Shown: in pieces, positions 17,043 through 25,135 of the stretch
How the letters are laid out: every line of letters starts with the position of its first letter
How positions within the stretch are numbered: the first letter of the stretch is position 1
DNA from: Arenimonas donghaensis DSM 18148 = HO3-R19
GTDB lineage: Bacteria; Pseudomonadota; Gammaproteobacteria; Xanthomonadales; Xanthomonadaceae
Assembly (NCBI RefSeq): GCF_000743535.1
Contig: NZ_AVCJ01000023.1
Location: 62,001 to 126,000, forward strand
Reading direction: 5' to 3'
DNA length: 64,000 nt
The notes under the pieces: generated by a model
What the model saw: only the letters and a program-made list of their open reading frames with translations
Database searches by the model: none
What the model was told of the DNA's origin: nothing
Position numbers and translations under genes: made by a program

Positions 17043-18884
17043 ATGTCCCCCCGCCTGGTCCTGCCGCTGCTGCTCGTCCTGTTCGCTTCCGGCTGCAGCA
17101 CGCTCAGCCGCAACGAACTGATCGCCGCCACCGACATCGTCGTCGCCGGCCACGCCGCGGCGCCCGACTGCACCGACGAGGCCGATCCGGCCTGCCGCGC
17201 GGTCGCCTCGCCCCTGCTCGGGCTGGGCCACCAGGCCATGTCCGCCTCGACCCCGGACGACCCGCACCACCACGTCACCCTGCTCGACCGGGGCCAGGAC
17301 GGGCTGATCGCCCGGGTCCACCTCATCCGCGCCGCGCGCCGCAGCATCGACCTGCAGACCTTCATCTATGACGCCGACGACGCCGGCCTGCTGGTGCTCG
17401 AAGAGCTGCTGGCCGCCGCACGCCGCGGCGTGAAGGTGCGCCTGCTGCTCGACCAGCTCTATGGCCTGCCCGACCCGGGCCTGCAGGCGGCGCTGGCCGG
17501 CGCCCATCCGAACTTCGAACTGCGCCTGTACAACCCCACCTTCGGTGAGGCCAAGACCCAGCCGCTGCAGTACGCCGCCGGCATCCTGTGCTGTTTCGGC
17601 AAGTTCAACCGGCGCATGCACACCAAGCTGCTGCTGGTGGACGAGGTCGCCGGCATCACCGGCGGGCGCAATATCCAGGACCGCTACTTCGACTGGGCCG
17701 AGGGTTACAACTACCGCGACCGCGACATCATCGTCTTCGGGCCCATCGCCAAGGCCATGAAGGAGAACTTCGAGGCCTTCTGGAGCTTCGAGCGCAGCCA
17801 CAGCGCCTACGCCCTGCGCGACGTGGCCGAACGCCTGCTGCGCGAGGGGACGATACCCACGCACCGCCTGCTCGACCCCCGGCGCGAACGTTCACCGCGC
17901 GTGCTGGCGATGCAGCAGGCCGCGGCCGACGGCACCGCCGTCTACGACCGCCTGGCCCCGCTCACCCTGCCGGCCGGGCGGGTGGAGTTTTTCGCCGACC
18001 TGCCGCAAAAGCACGTCGACGAGCAGCCCGCCTACGAAGACGCCTCGCTGGCCATGCGCGAACTGGTGGACTCGACCCGCGACGAGCTGGTCGTGCAGAC
18101 GCCCTACCTGGTGCTGTCGCGGCCGGCCCGGGCCCTGTTCCGGGAGATCCACGACCGGCCCGATCCGCCCGACGTGGTCATTTCGACCAATTCGCTGGCC
18201 GCCACCGACGCGTTCCCGGTGTACGCGATGAGCCACAAGTACAAGCGCCTGTACCTGCGCGAGCTGGGCTTCCAGATCTTCGAGTACAAGCCCTATCCGG
18301 AAGACGCCCCCATCGACGTCGAGGCCACCGGCGCCCTGGGCGAGGAAACCGCGATGCTGCCGATCTTCGGCTCGGGCTCGTCCGGCTCGGCGACCGGGCC
18401 GGTGCCGCTCAAGCGGGCGGGGGTGCGGGTTGGCCTGCACGCCAAGTCCATCGTCATCGACGACCGCATCGGGGTGGTGGGAAGCCACAACTTCGACCCC
18501 CGTTCGGACAACCTCAACACCGAGTCCATGGTGGTGGTGCACGACGCCCAGTTCGCCGCGGCCCTGCGCGCCAGCATCCAGCGCGACATGATGCCGGCCA
18601 ATGCCTGGACGATCGCCCGGCAGGAGAAGCCGCCCGTGTTCTCGGGGCTCAACTACAGCCTGGGCAAGATTTCGGAAAAGTTGCCGATTTTCGACATCTG
18701 GCCCTTCCCCTACGCCAGCAGCTTCGAACTGCGGGAGGGCTGCAACCCGCTGCCGCCCGGCGACCCGGGCTTCTACGACTGTTACCGGGACGTGGGCGCC
18801 TTCCCGGAAGTCGACCTGCCCCTGAAATCGGTCTATACCCGCATCCTGACGGCCTTTGGTGCCGGCCTGGTGCCCATTCTCTAG
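17043..18884 (+). CDS. Phospholipase-D-family lipoprotein (cardiolipin-synthase-like)
   Basis: This 613-residue protein has a lipobox FASGC with the lipidated Cys18, so it should sit in a membrane facing the periplasm. Two complete HKD motifs make one active site: H193-x-K195-x4-D200 with GGRN, and H466-x-K468-x4-D473 with GSHN. The spacing and overall length resemble ClsC/YmdC-like enzymes that transfer phosphatidyl groups, though those are usually not lipoproteins. A role in envelope phospholipid synthesis or turnover is therefore inferred. It follows the YceI gene by five bases and is probably co-transcribed. Confidence 0.88.
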   Translation: MSPRLVLPLLLVLFASGCSTLSRNELIAATDIVVAGHAAAPDCTDEADPACRAVASPLLGLGHQAMSASTPDDPHHHVTLLDRGQDGLIARVHLIRAARRSIDLQTFIYDADDAGLLVLEELLAAARRGVKVRLLLDQLYGLPDPGLQAALAGAHPNFELRLYNPTFGEAKTQPLQYAAGILCCFGKFNRRMHTKLLLVDEVAGITGGRNIQDRYFDWAEGYNYRDRDIIVFGPIAKAMKENFEAFWSFERSHSAYALRDVAERLLREGTIPTHRLLDPRRERSPRVLAMQQAAADGTAVYDRLAPLTLPAGRVEFFADLPQKHVDEQPAYEDASLAMRELVDSTRDELVVQTPYLVLSRPARALFREIHDRPDPPDVVISTNSLAATDAFPVYAMSHKYKRLYLRELGFQIFEYKPYPEDAPIDVEATGALGEETAMLPIFGSGSSGSATGPVPLKRAGVRVGLHAKSIVIDDRIGVVGSHNFDPRSDNLNTESMVVVHDAQFAAALRASIQRDMMPANAWTIARQEKPPVFSGLNYSLGKISEKLPIFDIWPFPYASSFELREGCNPLPPGDPGFYDCYRDVGAFPEVDLPLKSVYTRILTAFGAGLVPIL

Positions 18885-18926
18885 GTCGATCGCCGTTTGG
18901 CCGGTCCTGGGCCGGCCTGCGTTCGA

Positions 18927-18955
18927 TTGACGCTGCACGCGGCCCGGCCTAGGCT
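18927..18955 (+). promoter_or_regulatory. Sigma-70-type promoter of the YkvA-like gene
   Basis: TTGACG (18927-18932), a 17-base spacer and TAGGCT (18950-18955) match the housekeeping consensus closely. Predicted transcription starts about 30 bases before the ATG at 18992. Confidence 0.7.
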
Positions 18956-18991
18956 GCGCGTTCCAGAAATCGTCCGCCGGAAATCGCCCGC

Positions 18992-19600
18992 ATGCCCCTT
19001 TCGATCAGCTTTGAACTCTCCGACCGCGACCTCGCCCACTTCACCAAGGCCATGGAAACGGCGCGCGCCTCCGCCGGCAACAAGTCCGCCGACGAGATCA
19101 TCAACGCCGCCGCCGGCCTGCTCAAGGGCGCCAACATCGCCGACCTGCCGGACTTCATCGCCCAGCGGCTCGACCGCCTGGACGCCATGATCGCCATGCT
19201 GCGCGACGAAGGCTGGCACCTGCCGGAAGAAGACAAGCAGCGCGTGCTCTCGGCCCTGGTCTACTTCGCCGACCCCGCCGACGTCATCCCGGACAGCGTG
19301 CCGGTGCTGGGCTATTTCGACGACGCCATCGCCATCGAGATGTGCGTGAAGGACCTCAAGCACGAGCTCGACGCCTACGACGAATTCTGCGAATTCCGCC
19401 AGGGCGAGGCCGAGCGCCGCGGCATCGACCCGGCCAAGGCCGGTCGCGCCGACTGGCTCGAAGCCCGTCGCGACGAGCTGGTGGACCGCATGCACCGCCG
19501 TCGCAACCGCGAACTGGGCGGTGGCTACGGCGACAGCTCGGGTTATGCCCGTCGCGGCTACACCCAGGCCTACCGCCCGGGCATGCTGCGCGTCCGCTGA
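18992..19600 (+). CDS. YkvA-like (DUF1232) protein
   Basis: This 202-residue protein holds the DUF1232/YkvA core in its middle: A-L-V-Y-F-A-D-P-A-D-V-I-P-D, then V-P-V-L-G-Y-F-D-D-A-I-A (about residues 88-113). The N-terminal 80 residues are helical and acidic. The tail is basic and glycine/tyrosine-rich (residues about 168-200) and could bind nucleic acid or membrane. YkvA function is not established. It has its own promoter and is followed seven bases later by a thioesterase gene. Confidence 0.8.
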   Translation: MPLSISFELSDRDLAHFTKAMETARASAGNKSADEIINAAAGLLKGANIADLPDFIAQRLDRLDAMIAMLRDEGWHLPEEDKQRVLSALVYFADPADVIPDSVPVLGYFDDAIAIEMCVKDLKHELDAYDEFCEFRQGEAERRGIDPAKAGRADWLEARRDELVDRMHRRRNRELGGGYGDSSGYARRGYTQAYRPGMLRVR

Positions 19601-19607
19601 AGCCTGC

Positions 19608-20036
19608 GTGGACGACCCGTTCCGCCAGCGGCCCGGCGTCGAATCACTCAATGCCCTGCTGCCCGGCACCTCGCCGGGCACGCTGGGCATTCGCCTGATC
19701 GAGCACGGCCCCGACTTCCTTCGCGGCACCATGCCGGTGGACGAACGCACCCGGCAGCCTTTTGGCCTGCTCCATGGCGGCGCTTCGGTGCTCCTGGCCG
19801 AGACCCTGGCCAGCCTGGGCGGCTACCTGTGCCTGGACCCGGCGTCGGGCCAGCAGCTGGCCGGCCTGGAAATCAACGCCAACCACCTCCGGGGCGTCCG
19901 GGACGGTGAAGTCACCGGCACCGCACGGCCGATCCACCTGGGCCGCACGACCCAGGTCTGGGAGGTGCGCATCGAGGATTCAGCGGGCCGCCTGGTCTGC
20001 ATCTCCCGCATGACCGGCGCCGTCATCGGTCGCTGA
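19608..20036 (+). CDS. Hotdog-fold thioesterase, PaaI/YdiI type
   Basis: This 142-residue acyl-CoA hydrolase uses a GTG start at 19608, seven bases after the previous stop. An alternative ATG at 19521 lies deep inside the upstream gene. The active-site segment is P-F-G-L-L-H-G-G-A-S-V-L-L-A-E, with His57 and Glu66 matching the EntH/YdiI pair. The substrate could be DHNA-CoA (menaquinone branch) or a proofreading target. No menaquinone or siderophore genes are in view, so housekeeping proofreading is as likely. Confidence 0.85.
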   Translation: MDDPFRQRPGVESLNALLPGTSPGTLGIRLIEHGPDFLRGTMPVDERTRQPFGLLHGGASVLLAETLASLGGYLCLDPASGQQLAGLEINANHLRGVRDGEVTGTARPIHLGRTTQVWEVRIEDSAGRLVCISRMTGAVIGR

Positions 20037-20043
20037 ACCGTAT

Positions 20044-20112
20044 CCTGTGGGAGGGACTTCAGTCCCGAAGCCTTTGGGCGAAGGGCTTCGGGACTGAAGT
20101 CCCTCCCACAGG
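20044..20112. repeat. Palindromic intergenic repeat, family B (copy 4)
   Basis: A perfect 29-base inverted repeat (20044-20072 and 20084-20112) surrounds an 11-base spacer. The arm starts CCTGTGGGAGGGACTTCAGT, with inner hairpin GGGACT-TC-AGTCCC. It lies between the thioesterase and the acyltransferase genes and ends about 14 bases before a -10 element. Confidence 0.95.
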
Positions 20113-20125
20113 GCCCGGGTTGCGG

Positions 20126-20131
20126 CACAAT
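20126..20131 (+). promoter_or_regulatory. -10 element placing the start point at the acyltransferase ATG
   Basis: CACAAT lies eight bases before the ATG at 20139, so a transcript starting at the normal distance would be leaderless or nearly so. No clear -35 was found; the region it would occupy is the repeat arm. Confidence 0.35.
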
Positions 20132-20138
20132 GTGGCCA

Positions 20139-20930
20139 ATGTCCGCATCAACTCACGCGGCCCGCTCGTCCCGCGACTGGCGGCGACCGCTGCGCTATCT
20201 CTGGCGATTGCCCTTCCTGGTGCTGCACCTGCTGGTGGGGCTGCCGGTCACGCTGCTGCTGATCAATCCACTCAGCGCCCGCATCGAGCTGCGCGGGGAG
20301 CGCCTGGACCACCGGGTCATCCGGCTGTGGTCGGGCACGCTGATGCGCATCTTCGGCTTCCGCCTGCGCCGCTATGGCACGCCGCTGCCGGGCGCGGTGA
20401 TGTTCGTGGCCAACCACGTCAGCTGGATCGACATCGAGCTGATGCACAGCCAGCGCATGATGGGCTTCGTGGCCAAGGCCGAGATCGCGCGCTGGCCGCT
20501 GGTGGGCTGGGTCGCCAGCCGTGGCGGCACGATCTACCACCACCGGGGCAACAACGACTCCCTGCACGGCGTCATGCACCAGATGGTGCAGCGGCTCGAG
20601 CAGGGCCTGGCGGTGGGCGTGTTCCCGGAAGGACGCACCACCCGGGGCGACGCCATCGGCACCTTCCATGCCCGCATCTTCCAGCCAGCGGTGCTGGCCG
20701 GGGTGCCGGCCCAGCCGGTGGCGCTCAAGTACGGCCTGCGCGGCAATGCCCAGACCATCGTCGCCTTCGGCGAACGCGAGAACTTCGTGCAGAACTTCCT
20801 GCGCCTGCTCGGCGAGCCGGGCCGGGTGGCGGAAGTGCACTTCCTCGAGCCGGTGCCCGCCACCGACGACGGCCGGCGGCGCATGGCCGGCACCTGTCGC
20901 GACCGCATCATCGCGGCCATGGCCGGCTGA
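20139..20930 (+). CDS. PlsC-family lysophospholipid acyltransferase
   Basis: This 263-residue membrane-associated enzyme acylates lysophospholipid or a related acceptor. The HX4D catalytic motif is NHVSWID (His93, Asp98); the substrate-binding motif FPEGRTTRGD is near residue 160. A hydrophobic segment (about 22-43) anchors it. I chose ATG 20139 over the in-frame ATG at 20130 because a -10 element lies just upstream of it; neither has a clear Shine-Dalgarno. The following hydrolase gene starts six bases after its stop, so the two are probably one transcript. Confidence 0.9.
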   Translation: MSASTHAARSSRDWRRPLRYLWRLPFLVLHLLVGLPVTLLLINPLSARIELRGERLDHRVIRLWSGTLMRIFGFRLRRYGTPLPGAVMFVANHVSWIDIELMHSQRMMGFVAKAEIARWPLVGWVASRGGTIYHHRGNNDSLHGVMHQMVQRLEQGLAVGVFPEGRTTRGDAIGTFHARIFQPAVLAGVPAQPVALKYGLRGNAQTIVAFGERENFVQNFLRLLGEPGRVAEVHFLEPVPATDDGRRRMAGTCRDRIIAAMAG

Positions 20931-20935
20931 AACCG

Positions 20936-21964
20936 ATGACCGGGCCCGTCGACTATCGCCCGCCACGCTGGCTGCGCAACCCGCACCTGCAATCGCTGCT
21001 CGGTTCCACCACGCTGCGCCGCGCCGCCGGCCGCCGTGCCCTGCGCCGCCTCGGTGCGGTCACCACCGAGCACCTGGTGGAGGTCGAGGACGGCGTGCGC
21101 CTGCAGGGTTTCCACAGCGCCGTGCCCGGCACCACGCCGCGCGGCCTGGTGCTGCTGTTGCACGGCTGGGAAGGCAGCGCCGAATCGAGCTACATGTCCC
21201 ATACCGCGGCTACGCTGCTCAAGCGCGGTTTCGAGGTCTTCCGGCTCAACTTCCGCGACCACGGCGACACCCACCACCTCAATCCCGACCTGTTCCACTC
21301 CTGCCGCCTGGCGGAAGTGGTGCAGGCGGCGGCGGAAGTCTCGCGCCGCTTCCCGGCGCGGCCGATGGCGGCGGCCGGGTATTCACTGGGTGGCAACTTC
21401 GCGCTGCGCCTGGCCCTGGCCGCACCCGGCGCCGGCATCGAACTGGTGCACGCCGCGGCGGTCTGCCCGGCCATCGACCCGGCAGCGGTGCTGCGCACGC
21501 TCGAGGGCGGGCCCCGTTTCTACCACTGGTACTTCATGAAGAAGTGGCGGCGTTCGCTGCAGCGCAAGCGCGAACTCTTCCCGGAACTGCACGATTTCGG
21601 CGACGACGTGCTCGCCATGGACATGCGAGCCCTGACCGGCTGGATGGTGCGCAGGCACACTGAACTGGCCGGCATCGACGACTATTTCGAAGGTTATTCG
21701 GTGTCCGGCGGCCGCCTGGCCGCCCTGCAGGTGCCGGTGAGCGTACTGGCCGCGGCCGATGACCCGGTGATCCCGGTGGACGGCTTCCCGGGGCTGGACC
21801 TGCCGACGCATTCGCGGCTGGAAATCGCCGAATTCGGCGGCCACTGCGGCTTCCTCGAAGGCCTGCACCTGGGCAGTTACGGCGAACGCTGGGTGGCCGA
21901 CCGGCTGCAAGCCGCGGTCGAAGGGGCCGGGGCGGCTACAATGGACGTTTCCGCGCCCGCCTGA
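20936..21964 (+). CDS. YheT-type alpha/beta hydrolase
   Basis: This 342-residue hydrolase begins with the YheT-family signature YRPPRWLRNPHLQSLLGS (residues 7-24). The oxyanion segment is HGWEGSAESSY, and the nucleophile elbow GYSLGGN places Ser150. The acid and histidine are probably D-D-P-V-I-P and G-G-H-C-G-F near the C-terminus. Substrate unknown; YheT proteins are putative esterases or lipases. It is not an OleB-like haloalkane-dehalogenase-type protein, as judged by its N-terminus. Confidence 0.88.
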   Translation: MTGPVDYRPPRWLRNPHLQSLLGSTTLRRAAGRRALRRLGAVTTEHLVEVEDGVRLQGFHSAVPGTTPRGLVLLLHGWEGSAESSYMSHTAATLLKRGFEVFRLNFRDHGDTHHLNPDLFHSCRLAEVVQAAAEVSRRFPARPMAAAGYSLGGNFALRLALAAPGAGIELVHAAAVCPAIDPAAVLRTLEGGPRFYHWYFMKKWRRSLQRKRELFPELHDFGDDVLAMDMRALTGWMVRRHTELAGIDDYFEGYSVSGGRLAALQVPVSVLAAADDPVIPVDGFPGLDLPTHSRLEIAEFGGHCGFLEGLHLGSYGERWVADRLQAAVEGAGAATMDVSAPA

Positions 21965-21972
21965 AGAATCCC

Positions 21973-23991
21973 ATGATCGTCGACATCATCGAAGCCATGC
22001 GCCGTGGCGACCTCGCCGCTGCGCTCTCCGCCGCCCGCGACACCCTGGCCGCCGAGCCCGACAACGGCTCCGCGCACCACCTGCTGGGCGTCTGCCTGCA
22101 GCAGAAGGGCGACCTCGCCGGGGCTCGCAAGGCCTTCGACAAGGCGCTGGAGCTGGCCCCGGACGTGGCCGCCCACCACTTCAGCCTGGCCACCCTGAAG
22201 CTGGCCGAAGGCGACGCCGCCGGCGGCGCCCGCAGCCTGCAGGACGCGCTGGGCCTGGACCCGAACCAGCTGGGCGCCTACGTGCTGCTCGGGCACATGG
22301 CCCTGGGCCGGGGCGATACGGCCGAAGCGGCGCGGAACCTGCGCCTGGCCCAGCGCGTGAACGCCGACCACCCGCAGGTGCGGGTCATCGAAGGCTACGT
22401 GGCGCAGGCCGAAGGCGATCGCGACAAGGCGCTCAAGTGCTTCACCGCCGCCGCCGAAGGCGACCCCAACCTGGCCGCCGCCCAGCTGGCCCTGGGCCAG
22501 GCCTACCTGCAGCGCGGCATGTGGCCCTTCGCCGAACAGGCCCTGGCCAATGCCCTGCGCCTGGACAACTCGCGGGCCCCGTCCACGCTGCGTGCGCTGG
22601 TCGAGGCCCGCCGTCGCCAGGGCAAGGCCGAAGAAACCCTGGCTACCCTGGACGAACTGATCGCGGTGGCGCCGGCCGACCCGCTGGCGCGCGTGCTGCG
22701 CGCCGAACTGAAGATCGACCTGGGCCGCGAAACCGAAGCCGTCGACGACCTGTGCGCCGTGCTCGACGCCCACCCGACCCAGGCGCCGGTGCTGGGCCAG
22801 GCCGTGGCGCTGCTGGTGCGCAGCGGCCGCCCGGACGAGGCCAAGACCCGCGCCGAGGCCGCGCTGGAGAAAGCCCCGGACCAGGACGAACTCTGGAAAG
22901 TCCGGCTCAACGTCACCGGCATGCTGGGCGAAGAAGCCAAGCCGGTGCTCGACCGCTGGCAAAAGGCGATGCCGCAGTCGGCGGCCTGCCTGGAAATGCT
23001 GTGCGGCTACCACGATGCCCTGAAGCAGCCTGAGCAGGCCGGCCAGTACGCCGACCAGGCGCTGGACATCAATCCGGACCTCTACGCCGCCAACCTCTAC
23101 AAGCTGCGGGCCGACTTCGACCAGGACCCGGCGCTGACCCTGGCGCGCGCCGACCGGCTGCTGCCGCAGGCCAAGGACGGTCCGGCCCGGCGCACCCTGC
23201 TCGGCTGGCGTGGCCTGGCGCTTGATGCCCTGGGCCGTCACGCCGAGGCGGCCGATGCCTGGCGCGAGATGGTCCGCCATCCGGCGCCCGGCCAGGTCCC
23301 GCCGCCGCCGGCGGTGCCGGCCGGCGAGGCGCCCGCGGGCAGCATCCCGGGCCGCCTGATCTACTCGCCGCCGGGCGTGCGCGCGGAGTTCCTGCTGCGC
23401 CAGGCGAAATCGCAGCTGGGCCCGAAGCTGCGCCTGGACCGCATTGGCGATGAAAACGTCGGCGACGGGTTTGGCCTGCGCCGGTTCGCGCCGGGGCATC
23501 CGGAGGCCGGCACCGCCGAGCGTTGGGAAGCGTCGCTGCGTGGCGCCGGCCTGGACCCGGCCGAGGCCTGCGACTGGCTGCCACACGTCGACCCGTACAC
23601 CCTCACCGCCCTGGGCGAAGCCCGCGTGCTGGTGCTGCTGACCGACCCGCGCGATGCCCTGCTCAACTGGATGCTGCACGGCAGCCTGCAGAACTACCTG
23701 TTCCTTCCCGACATCCGCGGTGCCGCGCAGTGGCTGGCCTCGGTGCTCGAGGCGGTGGCCGACGAGGCCGAAACCTCCGGTCGCGTCGACCTGGTGCGCC
23801 TGGACACCGATGCCGGCGCCGCCGCCCAGCAGATCGAGAAGGCCCTGGGCCTGGAAGCGCCGCTGCCGGGCCTGTTCGGCACCGGCAGGCGCCTGCCCGC
23901 CGGGCACTGGCGCAAATACCGTGAAACCCTGGCCGACGAATTCGCCGCGCTGGCGCCGGTGGTCGCACGCCTGGGTTACCCGGCCGAATAA
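21973..23991 (+). CDS. TPR protein with degenerate sulfotransferase-like C-terminus
   Basis: This 672-residue protein has about nine tandem TPR-like units in residues 1-420 (for example A-H-H-L-L-G-V-C-L-Q-Q-K-G-D-L-A-G-A with A-F-D-K-A-L-E-L-A-P). A proline-rich linker (about 435-450) follows. The C-terminal 220 residues resemble bacterial sulfotransferases at two places: L-T-D-P-R-D-A-L-L-N-W recalls the 3'-phosphate-binding RDPRD segment, and G-H-W-R-K-Y with A-R-L-G-Y recalls the C-terminal end. The 5' P-loop (normally PRSGTT-like) reads YSPPGVRAEF, so catalysis is doubtful. Starts nine bases after the hydrolase stop; a TACAAT lies at 21937-21942. Confidence 0.75.
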   Translation: MIVDIIEAMRRGDLAAALSAARDTLAAEPDNGSAHHLLGVCLQQKGDLAGARKAFDKALELAPDVAAHHFSLATLKLAEGDAAGGARSLQDALGLDPNQLGAYVLLGHMALGRGDTAEAARNLRLAQRVNADHPQVRVIEGYVAQAEGDRDKALKCFTAAAEGDPNLAAAQLALGQAYLQRGMWPFAEQALANALRLDNSRAPSTLRALVEARRRQGKAEETLATLDELIAVAPADPLARVLRAELKIDLGRETEAVDDLCAVLDAHPTQAPVLGQAVALLVRSGRPDEAKTRAEAALEKAPDQDELWKVRLNVTGMLGEEAKPVLDRWQKAMPQSAACLEMLCGYHDALKQPEQAGQYADQALDINPDLYAANLYKLRADFDQDPALTLARADRLLPQAKDGPARRTLLGWRGLALDALGRHAEAADAWREMVRHPAPGQVPPPPAVPAGEAPAGSIPGRLIYSPPGVRAEFLLRQAKSQLGPKLRLDRIGDENVGDGFGLRRFAPGHPEAGTAERWEASLRGAGLDPAEACDWLPHVDPYTLTALGEARVLVLLTDPRDALLNWMLHGSLQNYLFLPDIRGAAQWLASVLEAVADEAETSGRVDLVRLDTDAGAAAQQIEKALGLEAPLPGLFGTGRRLPAGHWRKYRETLADEFAALAPVVARLGYPAE

Positions 23992-24014
23992 GCCGCGAAC
24001 GCGGGCGGCGGGGT

Positions 24015-24809
24015 TCAGCCGCCCGCAGGCAGCCCGAGCAGCAGCAGCGCGCCCAGGCCGATGCGGTACCAGGCGAAGGGCGTGAAGCGGTGGCTGGAAA
24101 TGTAGGTCAGCAGCCAGCGCACGGTGGCGAAGCCGGTGATCGTCGCGGCCACGAAGGCCACCGCCAGGCCGGCCCAGTCTTCGGTGCCGGCCTCGCCTTC
24201 GAGCACGGTTTCCAGCAGCGCGTAGCCGCTGGCGGCGAACATGGTCGGGATGCCCACCAGGAACACGAACTCCGCCGCCGCCGGCTTGCGGTTCAGGCCC
24301 AGCAGCATGGCCATGAAGATCGCCGCCGCCGAGCGCGACGTGCCGGGGAACACGCCGGCCAGCACCTGGGCCAGGCCCACGGCCACCACGATCGCCCAGG
24401 TCACCTGGCTGCTGGGCGGACCGCGCTCGGACAGCCGTTCGGCCACCAGCATCCAGACGCCACCGATCACCAGTGCCCAGGCAATGGGCGTCACCGTTTC
24501 AGGCAGCTCCCAGCCCAGCAGGCGCACCGGCAAGCCGACGGCGGCCGTCACCGCGAATGCGCCGAGGATCTTGAGCAGGTAGTCGCGCTCGGCCGGCTGC
24601 CGCCAGCCGGTGGCCAGCGACCAGATCCGTTCGCGGTAGACCAGGGTGATCGCCAGGATCGCGCCGGCCTGGATGCAGATATTGAACAGGTCCGACCGGG
24701 CCCCCAGCCAGTGCTGGGCGATGAGCAGGTGGCCGGTGCTGGAGATCGGCAGGAACTCGGTCAGGCCCTCGATGATGCCAAGCAGCAGGGCGGTCAGCAG
24801 GTCGGTCAC
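24015..24809 (-). CDS. uppP: Undecaprenyl-diphosphatase
   Basis: This 264-residue integral membrane enzyme dephosphorylates undecaprenyl diphosphate to recycle the lipid carrier for peptidoglycan and O-antigen. Motif one [15 protein letters not shown] contains the catalytic Glu and Ser; motif two is PGTSRSAAA. Eight or so hydrophobic helices fit BacA/UppP. I chose the GTG at 24809: it gives the family's normal length and N-terminus, whereas the open frame extends 40 codons upstream through repeat sequence. It converges on the TPR gene with 23 bases between the stops. Confidence 0.93.
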   Translation of the reverse strand: MTDLLTALLLGIIEGLTEFLPISSTGHLLIAQHWLGARSDLFNICIQAGAILAITLVYRERIWSLATGWRQPAERDYLLKILGAFAVTAAVGLPVRLLGWELPETVTPIAWALVIGGVWMLVAERLSERGPPSSQVTWAIVVAVGLAQVLAGVFPGTSRSAAAIFMAMLLGLNRKPAAAEFVFLVGIPTMFAASGYALLETVLEGEAGTEDWAGLAVAFVAATITGFATVRWLLTYISSHRFTPFAWYRIGLGALLLLGLPAGG

Positions 24810-24882
24810 GAACGGTCCGGGGTCGGTCGGCGAAGCGCTCAAGCATACCCGCCCACCGCCACAGGCTGCCTCCGGACCCCGG

Positions 24883-24961
24883 TGTAGGAGCGCCTTCAGG
24901 CGCGAATATTTTGCCTTTGCCCCTGGCAAAGAAGCGCTTCGCGCCTGAAGGCGCTCCTACA
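24883..24961. repeat. Palindromic intergenic repeat, family A (copy 5)
   Basis: The 24-base arms TGTAGGAGCGCCTTCAGGCG... (24883-24906 and 24938-24961) are perfectly inverted. The inner arm hairpin is GCGCCT-TC-AGGCGC, differing from copy 1 by compensating changes. The central hairpin CTTTGCC-CCT-GGCAAAG is at 24915-24931. It is ten bases upstream of the first NtrC box of glnA. Confidence 0.95.
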
Positions 24962-24970
24962 GGAATGCCG

Positions 24971-24985
24971 GCACCACAACCGTGC
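24971..24985 (+). promoter_or_regulatory. NtrC-type box 2 (distal) of glnA
   Basis: GCAC-N7-GTGC (GCACCACAACCGTGC) fits the NtrC dyad. Its centre is 31 bases from that of the proximal box, three helical turns, which allows two dimers on one DNA face. Confidence 0.7.
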
Positions 24986-25001
24986 AAAAGCTCAAATGAG
25001 A

Positions 25002-25016
25002 GCACCATGATGGTGC
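25002..25016 (+). promoter_or_regulatory. NtrC-type box 1 (proximal) of glnA
   Basis: GCACCATGATGGTGC is a perfect dyad with the GCAC-N7-GTGC layout of the E. coli glnA site. It is centred roughly 100 bases upstream of the expected sigma-54 start point, the usual enhancer distance. Confidence 0.85.
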
Positions 25017-25080
25017 GTGGTGTTCGCCGGTCTGATTGCTCGGCACAGCATAATCAACAACTTAGCAGCGCCTACCCCCT

Positions 25081-25096
25081 TGGCACGCCGCTTGCA
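25081..25096 (+). promoter_or_regulatory. glnA: Sigma-54 promoter of glnA
   Basis: TGGCAC-GCCGC-TTGCA matches the -24/-12 consensus TGGCAC-N5-TTGCA exactly. Transcription should start near 25107, giving a leader of about 30 bases before the ATG at 25136. Together with the two upstream dyads it predicts NtrC-dependent induction under nitrogen limitation. Confidence 0.92.
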
Positions 25097-25135
25097 ACTT
25101 CCCTGCCAGACCCCAACCCGCCAGGAAAGCCTCCC

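Larger units (their letters stand above)
24810..25135. other. uppP-glnA intergenic control region
   Basis: This is the only stretch longer than 300 bases without a gene. It holds, in order, the uppP upstream flank, a family A palindromic repeat (24883-24961), two NtrC-type boxes, about 60 bases of lower GC with a TAAT-containing stretch, a sigma-54 promoter and the glnA leader. No small ORF with a credible start was seen. Confidence 0.85.

Noticed and set aside
20936-21964. The alpha/beta hydrolase as OleB, partner of OleA
   Set aside because: Its N-terminus and elbow are YheT-like, it is 36 kb from oleA, and it lacks the haloalkane-dehalogenase pattern expected of OleB.
21877-23907. A minus-strand open frame across the TPR gene
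   Set aside because: Its sequence is repetitive in Gln, Arg and Gly as expected for the complement of a TPR gene, and the plus strand has clear TPR units.
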